A DNA stretch of 11,184 nt from Myxococcales bacterium (GTDB lineage Bacteria; Myxococcota; Polyangia; Fen-1088), in the NCBI GenBank assembly GCA_003153875.1, contig PMBY01000375.1, positions 935-12,118 of the forward strand, in the 5' to 3' direction. Position numbers and translations under genes: made by a program. Positions 7,161-11,184 of the stretch are shown one piece after another (within the stretch, counting starts at the first letter, position 1; every line of letters begins with the position of its first letter). The notes under the pieces were generated by a model. It ran no database searches. It worked only from the letters and a program-made list of their open reading frames with translations, and was not told the DNA's origin.

Positions 7161-8162
7161 TTACAAGCTCCTCTTGCTCTGACTCGCGCGGCCCGATCCG
7201 GTTCGGTGCGGGTGACTGCACCAGATGAGCCCGGTGAGCCCGGCCAGCACCAGCACCACGATCATCGGCATGAGCACCCGGCGAGGGACCGAGAAACGGC
7301 GACGAGCGCGCCCCTTTTCCGGGTCGTAGGGCGGCACCGCCGCGGGATTGCGGAGATCGGCCAGAAATTCCGCCGCCCCGGCGTAGCGATCGCGCGGCGA
7401 GCGTTCCAGGGCCTTGAGCAAGATGGCCTCCAGCGACCGATCGAAGCCGGGTACGTAGTAGCTGGGCGGAGTGGGTTCCTCGTTGGCCTTGGCGCGCAGG
7501 AGAGCGTGAGGGTTGGCGCTGGAATAGGGCAATTCTCCTGTCAGCATCTCGTACAGGATGGTGCCGAGCGCGTACACGTCGGTGCGGGCATCGCCGCGTC
7601 GACCGCCGATTTGCTCCGGTGCCATGTAATCGGGGGTACCGATGGTGTTGGACAGGCCAGCCCAGGTCATCCGCCGCGCCGAAGCGTCGAAGGCGATGCC
7701 GAAGTCCAGGATCTTGGCGCGACCGTCGGCCGTGACCAGAACGTTTTCCGGCTTCATGTCGCGATGGACGACCTTGTGCTCGTGCATGTAGGCCAGCGCC
7801 TCGCACACCTGGATCACCAGGCCCAGCGCAGTCTCGCTGGCCATGGGCCGCTTCTCCTGCATGAGAGCGCGCAGGGACTTGCCCTCGATGAATTCCATGA
7901 CGATGTACATGCGGCTCTTTTCCTTGGGCCGCAGCACGCGCACGATGTTGGGGTGTTCCAGACGCAGCCCCAGTTCTTCCTCGCGCCGGAAACGCTCGTA
8001 AAACACCACGTCACTCTCGAATTGCGGGTGTGGGATCTTCAGCACCACCGTCGCTCCGGTCGCGCTGTCGGTGGCCTTGAAGATAGACGCCATTCCACTG
8101 CGCGCCAGCACGTCGGTCAGCTGGTACTGGTCGAGGCGCTCGCCGACGCTCACTTCGCGCAT
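7161..8162 (-). CDS. Membrane-anchored Ser/Thr protein kinase (Hanks/PknB-type) coupled to amtB
   Basis: The 333-residue product has a complete Hanks kinase domain at about 13-275: VAIK-type lysine K42 in VVLKIPH, a Glu-rich helix C (REEELGLRLEHPNIV), catalytic HRDMKPEN (133-140), DFG at 153-155, GTPDYMAPEQ at 175-184, and TDVYALGTILYEMLTG after it. The glycine loop is degenerate: LARSGMASIF at 19-28 has Ala, Ser, Ala where Gly is usual. A basic stretch then leads to one transmembrane helix (about 297-315) and an 18-residue tail. The catalytic domain should therefore be cytoplasmic and tethered at its C-terminus; there is no PASTA or other outer sensor domain. ATG 8162 gives the family N-terminus (GERLDQYQLTDVL). 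The frame stays open upstream into phoR, but that part is not kinase-like. It heads a two-gene unit with amtB. The substrate is unknown. Confidence 0.93.
   Translation of the reverse strand: MREVSVGERLDQYQLTDVLARSGMASIFKATDSATGATVVLKIPHPQFESDVVFYERFRREEELGLRLEHPNIVRVLRPKEKSRMYIVMEFIEGKSLRALMQEKRPMASETALGLVIQVCEALAYMHEHKVVHRDMKPENVLVTADGRAKILDFGIAFDASARRMTWAGLSNTIGTPDYMAPEQIGGRRGDARTDVYALGTILYEMLTGELPYSSANPHALLRAKANEEPTPPSYYVPGFDRSLEAILLKALERSPRDRYAGAAEFLADLRNPAAVPPYDPEKGRARRRFSVPRRVLMPMIVVLVLAGLTGLIWCSHPHRTGSGRASQSKRSL
7168..7174 (-). promoter_or_regulatory. amtB ribosome binding site inside the kinase 3' end
   Basis: On the minus strand AGAGGAG ends 8 bases before the amtB ATG (7159-7157) and overlaps the last codons of the kinase gene, whose TAA (7163-7161) is one base from the ATG. 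This arrangement implies translational coupling. Confidence 0.8.
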
Positions 8163-8263
8163 CAGGCTGCCAGTCCGCAGGAATTCATGAAGGCCATCTT
8201 GAATGTCGATCGCCAAAGAAGCAAATCGAGACGCGCTGGATACTGAATGCGTGTGTTGCCCAC

Positions 8264-8301
8264 ACTTCACCGGCCGGAAACACGCCGGCAACGTAATCCG
8301 A
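8264..8301 (+). repeat. 38-bp repeat, copy B, between phoR and the kinase gene
   Basis: This is the second copy of the element at 4933-4970, with core CCGGAAACAC-n-CCGGCAAC at 8274-8292. It lies in the 151-bp gap between the phoR stop and the kinase ATG, in the reverse orientation relative to the downstream gene. GCCGG (8273-8277) and CCGGC (8285-8289) could form a small hairpin. A GTGTG/CACAC inverted repeat (8251-8265) adjoins it. The gap is otherwise without recognised signals and presumably holds the kinase-amtB promoter. Confidence 0.5.
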
Positions 8302-8313
8302 TTCCGCGTCCGG

Positions 8314-10080
8314 CTAAGCCGCGCTGGGAACCGTGAAACTGAACCGCGCACCCTGCCCCGGCGTGCTCTCAACTTGGACAGAGCCGCCCATGGCTTCCAC
8401 CAGGTGCTTGACGATGGATAGGCCCAGCCCGGTCCCGCCCATGGCGCGCGAGCGCCCCGGATCGCAGCGATAGAATCGCTCAAACAGGCGCGGCAAGTGC
8501 CGGGCTTCGATGCCCGGGCCGTCGTCGCTGACCGTCACGCAAAGCTTGCCACCCAGGTCCTCAGCCGTCACCACGATGGCGGCGCCCTCGGGACAGTACT
8601 TGACCGCGTTGTCAATCAAGTTGGACAGCACGCGCTCGAGCGCGGTGGCGTCGCCGCGGATCGCCGGCAATTGCGGCGGCAGCGCTGCGCTCATCCGCAT
8701 GCGCTTGTGCGTGGCGCGCTCCTCATGAAACTCCAGGGTTCTGGCCACCACGCTGGAAAGATCGAAGCTGTCGGTCGCCAGGCGGAATTCCTTGGATTCG
8801 ATTCGGGACAGGTCCAAGAGATCTTGCACCAGATCGCCCAGCCGGCGGGCGTTGCGCTCGATGATCTCAACAAACGATCCGGTTGCCGCAGGGTCTGTCC
8901 GGGCCGCTGTGCGCAGGGTTTCAGCCGCGGACATGACCGCCGCGATGGGCGTGCGCAGCTCGTGCGACACATTGGCCACGAAGTCCTTGCGCACGGTCTC
9001 CAGTCGCCGCACTTCGGTCACGTCGAAGAGAACCACCAGCACGCAGCGGGGCTCGCCCGAGAGGCGCGTGGCATGGACCAGCAAACTCCGCGGCCTCAGA
9101 CCTGCCACCTCAATCTCGCCGGTGACTGGTTCCTGACCGGCAATCGCCGCATCCACCAGCGTCTGCAGCTCGGCATTGCGTACCGCTTCGATGGCTGGGC
9201 GGCCCACGGCCGCCGTGTCGAGTAGCAACATTTCCCGCAACGATCCGTTGAAGCGCAGGATGCGCCGCTCGCTGTCGAGCACCAACACACCCTCGCGCAT
9301 GGCCTCGAGGATGCGACCGAGCAGATCACGTTCGTCACGCAGCTCGTGCAACGAACGCGACAGGTTCTCAGCCAAATGATCCAGCGTCCGGCCCAGCTCC
9401 CCGACCTCGTCATGTGTGTCCAGTCGACTGCGCAGGTCGAGCTCACCAGCAGACATGCGGCGGGCAATCGCTGTCACGTGGCGGAGTTCGCGCGCCAGAA
9501 GGACGACCGCGCCACTCGACAACAGCACCGCCGCCAGCAGCGCCACCAACCCGCCGACGATGAGAATGGCGCGAAGCCGCGCCACCGCCTCGTCGACCTC
9601 CGCCAGAGGCAGGCTCAGGCGCGCCACCATGTTCCCCGCTCCCGCGACCGGCGTGGCCGTGTAGAGCAGTCGTCGTCCGAGCGTGGCCGAAAAGCGCACC
9701 TCGTCGGTGCTCCGCCCTTGCAGCGCCGCCCTGACCTCTGGCCGGCTGCCGTGGTTCTCGACGCGTTCGAGTGCCTCGCCCGACAGCTCGGAGTCGCCTT
9801 TCACCACACCCCGCCCGTCGATGAAGGTCACGCGCGCGTGGGCCAGGGGACCCAGGCGATCGGCCAGGGCGTCCCATTCCCAGTTGGTCGTGTCGCCTGT
9901 CGCGGCCAGCGTCTGCGCTTGCTCAGCCACCAATGCCAGGCGAGCCGACAGGTCAGCGCGAATACGCGCCATGAGATCGTTCTCAATGGCCGGCCGCAGA
10001 TACAGCTCGCCCGTAGCCAGGGAGACCACGATGAGAGCCAGCGATGCAGCGAAAAGCTTGGCGCGAATGCCGAGCCTCAC
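8314..10080 (-). CDS. phoR: PhoR-type sensor histidine kinase
   Basis: PhoR phosphorylates and dephosphorylates PhoB according to phosphate supply. The 588-residue product has a first membrane helix (about 8-28), a periplasmic region of about 130 residues, and a second helix (about 170-195). A HAMP linker (196-250) and a PAS domain (about 255-355) follow. HisKA has H373 in [12 protein letters not shown]. The ATPase domain has N box [11 protein letters not shown] (485-495), G1 DDGPGIE (519-525), F box LFERFYR (532-538) and G2 [13 protein letters not shown] (548-560). GTG 10080 overlaps the phoB stop as GTGA, a classic coupled start. The frame is open further upstream only because it runs through phoB. 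The large extracytoplasmic domain is the form seen outside enterics. Specificity for PhoB and phosphate is inferred from neighbours and the Pho box. Confidence 0.93.
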   Translation of the reverse strand: MRLGIRAKLFAASLALIVVSLATGELYLRPAIENDLMARIRADLSARLALVAEQAQTLAATGDTTNWEWDALADRLGPLAHARVTFIDGRGVVKGDSELSGEALERVENHGSRPEVRAALQGRSTDEVRFSATLGRRLLYTATPVAGAGNMVARLSLPLAEVDEAVARLRAILIVGGLVALLAAVLLSSGAVVLLARELRHVTAIARRMSAGELDLRSRLDTHDEVGELGRTLDHLAENLSRSLHELRDERDLLGRILEAMREGVLVLDSERRILRFNGSLREMLLLDTAAVGRPAIEAVRNAELQTLVDAAIAGQEPVTGEIEVAGLRPRSLLVHATRLSGEPRCVLVVLFDVTEVRRLETVRKDFVANVSHELRTPIAAVMSAAETLRTAARTDPAATGSFVEIIERNARRLGDLVQDLLDLSRIESKEFRLATDSFDLSSVVARTLEFHEERATHKRMRMSAALPPQLPAIRGDATALERVLSNLIDNAVKYCPEGAAIVVTAEDLGGKLCVTVSDDGPGIEARHLPRLFERFYRCDPGRSRAMGGTGLGLSIVKHLVEAMGGSVQVESTPGQGARFSFTVPSAA

Positions 10081-10778
10081 GACCCTGCCCCTGGCTCGGC
10101 CGCGAACCGGTAGCCCACCCCGCGCACGGTCTCGACATAGTCGCCGGCTGCGCCCAGTTTCTCGCGCAGACGCTTGACGTGGGTATCCACGGTGCGGGTG
10201 TTGTTCTCGGGATCGGCGTCCCAAACATCGTCGAGCAGAGTGCCGCGCGACTGCACGCGACCGCGCCGCTGATACAGGGTCCAAAGCAGTCGCATCTCCA
10301 GGGCCGTGAGCGAGATTTCCTGGTCATCCACCCAGGTGCGATGTGCGGTGTAGTCGATGTGCAAACGACCGAAGACCACGGGCTCCCCTGTGTCGGCCTC
10401 GCCGCTGCTGGACGCCCGGCGCAGCACGGCCTGCACGCGCAGCAAAACCTCGCGCACGCTGAAGGGTTTGGTCACATAGTCGTCCGCGCCCAGTTCCAGA
10501 CCGACAATGCGATCGATCTCGCTGCCCTTCGCGGTCAGCATGATGACGGCGACGTGGCGCAAGCGGGCGTCGGCCTTCATCGCTCGGCAAACGTCCAGAC
10601 CAGACATGTCCGGCAACATCAGGTCCAGCATGACCAGTTCCGGCGGTCGCTCGCGCGCCAGCGCCAGTCCCGCATTCCCGCGCTCCGCGCCAGTCACGTC
10701 GTGGCCGGCCTGCCGCAGGTTGTATTCGAGAACCTGCCTGATGTCGGCTTCGTCCTCTATGACCAGTATGCGCGCCAT
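10077..10778 (-). CDS. phoB: PhoB-type response regulator (OmpR/PhoB family)
   Basis: PhoB is the transcription factor activated under phosphate starvation. The 233-residue product has a receiver domain (1-120) with acidic pocket E8-D9, phosphoacceptor D52 in MLDLMLPDMSG, T82 in MLTAKG and K104 in VTKPFS. A winged-helix DNA-binding domain (about 135-227) carries SLTALEMRLL, RTVDTHVKRLREKLG and the terminal VRGVGYRF. ATG 10778 begins the invariant MARILVIEDE. No good Shine-Dalgarno sequence precedes it, and no plausible upstream start exists. It overlaps phoR by 4 bases and diverges from a PiT transporter across a 308-bp region that carries its likely own binding site. Confidence 0.94.
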   Translation of the reverse strand: MARILVIEDEADIRQVLEYNLRQAGHDVTGAERGNAGLALARERPPELVMLDLMLPDMSGLDVCRAMKADARLRHVAVIMLTAKGSEIDRIVGLELGADDYVTKPFSVREVLLRVQAVLRRASSSGEADTGEPVVFGRLHIDYTAHRTWVDDQEISLTALEMRLLWTLYQRRGRVQSRGTLLDDVWDADPENNTRTVDTHVKRLREKLGAAGDYVETVRGVGYRFAAEPGAGS

Positions 10779-10944
10779 TAGCCGGCTGTTTCTACCATTG
10801 TGGATGCGGCCTATGTAGCGAGTTCGTACGGATAGCAACCTGCCGCCGAGAACACTGAGGTGAGAGGAGAGGACGCAGAGTCGGAGTGCGGGTGCCCATA
10901 GCCATCCTGCCACGCCGCTTGGCCGTCTCCATATCGGAACTTCT

Positions 10945-10973
10945 TTGTCACACAATCGTCACAAGGGTGTAAC
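10945..10973 (+). promoter_or_regulatory. Pho box (PhoB binding site)
   Basis: Three heptamers, TTGTCAC (10945-10951), TCGTCAC (10956-10962) and GTGTAAC (10967-10973), are separated by exactly 4 bp. This matches the enteric Pho box design of CTGTCAT-like direct repeats on an 11-bp period. The first two are close matches and the third is degenerate. The orientation reads toward pit, 113 bp from its start; phoB starts 167 bp away on the other side, so both could be controlled. Confidence 0.8.
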
Positions 10974-10981
10974 GCGACTGA

Positions 10982-11005
10982 CGCCCAGAACTGGCTCACT
11001 GGGCG
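10982..11005. other. Inverted repeat in the pit leader
   Basis: CGCCCAG (10982-10988) and CTGGGCG (10999-11005) are perfect 7-bp arms around a 10-base loop, just downstream of the Pho box. It could form a hairpin in the pit 5' leader or be an operator. Confidence 0.4.
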
Positions 11006-11086
11006 CCACCACATGTCCGACCGTGAAGCCAGTCCGCAGGAACGCGGTTCGTGCGACCGCACCCCGCGCGGAGGCCCGATCCAGCC

Positions 11087-11184
11087 ATGAGCGTCGGCCA
11101 TTTTGTTCTCATCGCGGTCGTGGTGCTGGCCGCGCTGGCGTTCGACTTCATCAACGGTTTTCACGACGCGGCCAATTCGATCGC
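11087..11184 (+). CDS. pit: PiT-family inorganic phosphate permease (5' part)
   Basis: The frame is open from ATG 11087 to the window end, giving 32 residues. It begins with a hydrophobic helix (VLIAVVVLAALAF) that runs into DFINGFHDAANSIA, the PiT/Pho-4 signature that forms the phosphate site in this family of inner-membrane phosphate/cation symporters. GGAGG (11070-11074) is a reasonable ribosome site. It is divergent from phoB and lies downstream of a Pho box, so it is probably phosphate-regulated. Many bacteria express pit constitutively and put pst under PhoB. The rest of the gene lies outside the window. Confidence 0.9.
   Translation, partial: MSVGHFVLIAVVVLAALAFDFINGFHDAANSI

Larger units (their letters stand above)
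10779..11086. other. 308-bp divergent regulatory region between phoB and pit
   Basis: No gene was seen here. It carries the Pho box (10945-10973), an inverted repeat (10982-11005), and a purine-rich stretch near 10855-10895 (plus strand) in the phoB leader. GGAGG at 11070-11074, 12 bases before ATG 11087, is the likely pit ribosome site. I could not place confident -10 elements for either gene. Confidence 0.6.

Noticed and set aside
7005..8246. 413-codon open frame on the plus strand opposite the kinase and amtB
   Set aside because: Low-complexity His/Gln/Arg-rich translation with no family likeness; antisense to a complete kinase gene.
8250..8270. Sigma-54-like element on the minus strand before the kinase
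   Set aside because: GG to GC spacing is 9, not 10, so it does not meet the consensus.
8163..8483. N-terminal extension of the kinase upstream of ATG 8162
   Set aside because: It would overlap the phoR 3' end and has no kinase or sensor sequence; the kinase domain begins right after ATG 8162.
9346..10113. 255-codon plus-strand open frame opposite phoR
   Set aside because: Antisense shadow, Arg/Gln/His-rich; phoR motifs are complete on the minus strand.
10776..10800. Third copy of the 38-bp repeat before phoB
   Set aside because: Only the GCCGGC and GTTTC parts match and the spacing is one base short; likely chance in GC-rich DNA.
10811..11164. 117-codon minus-strand open frame in the phoB-pit gap
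   Set aside because: It covers the Pho box and pit start, has no recognisable domain and no coding-like composition.

Overview
The window is GC-rich DNA, by eye about 60-65% G+C, from a Gram-negative nitrogen-fixing bacterium. The evidence for that is a nifB-nifV pair, an outer-membrane porin with a signal peptide, and a PhoR/PhoB pair. The NifB wording (radical SAM core plus a fused NifX-like domain) resembles that of Geobacter-type organisms. Membrane-anchored Ser/Thr kinases of the type seen here are common in deltaproteobacterial, betaproteobacterial and acidobacterial lineages. I cannot fix the genus or even the phylum from sequence alone. No mobile elements, rRNA, tRNA or CRISPR arrays were seen.

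Layout. The plus strand begins with the last 25 codons of an unrecognised gene (1-78), followed by nifB (263-1573), nifV (1596-2804) and a GNAT acetyltransferase (2812-3432). The last three are close enough to be one operon. A separate promoter region and a strong Shine-Dalgarno sequence precede a BBP2/OmpL-type porin (3525-4859), which is followed by a perfect 14-bp inverted repeat. Next come a PII signalling protein (4986-5324), a 9-bp hairpin, and a small unrecognised gene (5487-5831). The small gene runs into the 3' end of a minus-strand block: a Ser/Thr kinase (8162-7161) followed one base later by the ammonium channel gene amtB (7159-5816). Further right on the minus strand is phoB-phoR (10778-8314). 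Divergent from phoB, on the plus strand, is the start of a PiT phosphate permease (11087 onward), with a clear Pho box between them.

How the genes fit together. NifB builds the iron-sulfur precursor of the nitrogenase cofactor and NifV makes its homocitrate ligand. PII and AmtB are the usual ammonium-sensing and transport pair, and the right end is a phosphate-starvation module. The unusual part is the ammonium module. amtB is coupled to a membrane-anchored Ser/Thr kinase rather than to glnK. The nearby PII has lost the uridylylated Tyr51 and the Mg-coordinating Gln39 of its T-loop. It carries a serine at position 49, the residue phosphorylated in cyanobacterial PII. A 38-bp repeat lies upstream of both glnB and the kinase. 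My best candidate for an undescribed system is a PII/AmtB switch run by Ser/Thr phosphorylation. The sequence parts are visible directly; the functional link is inference.
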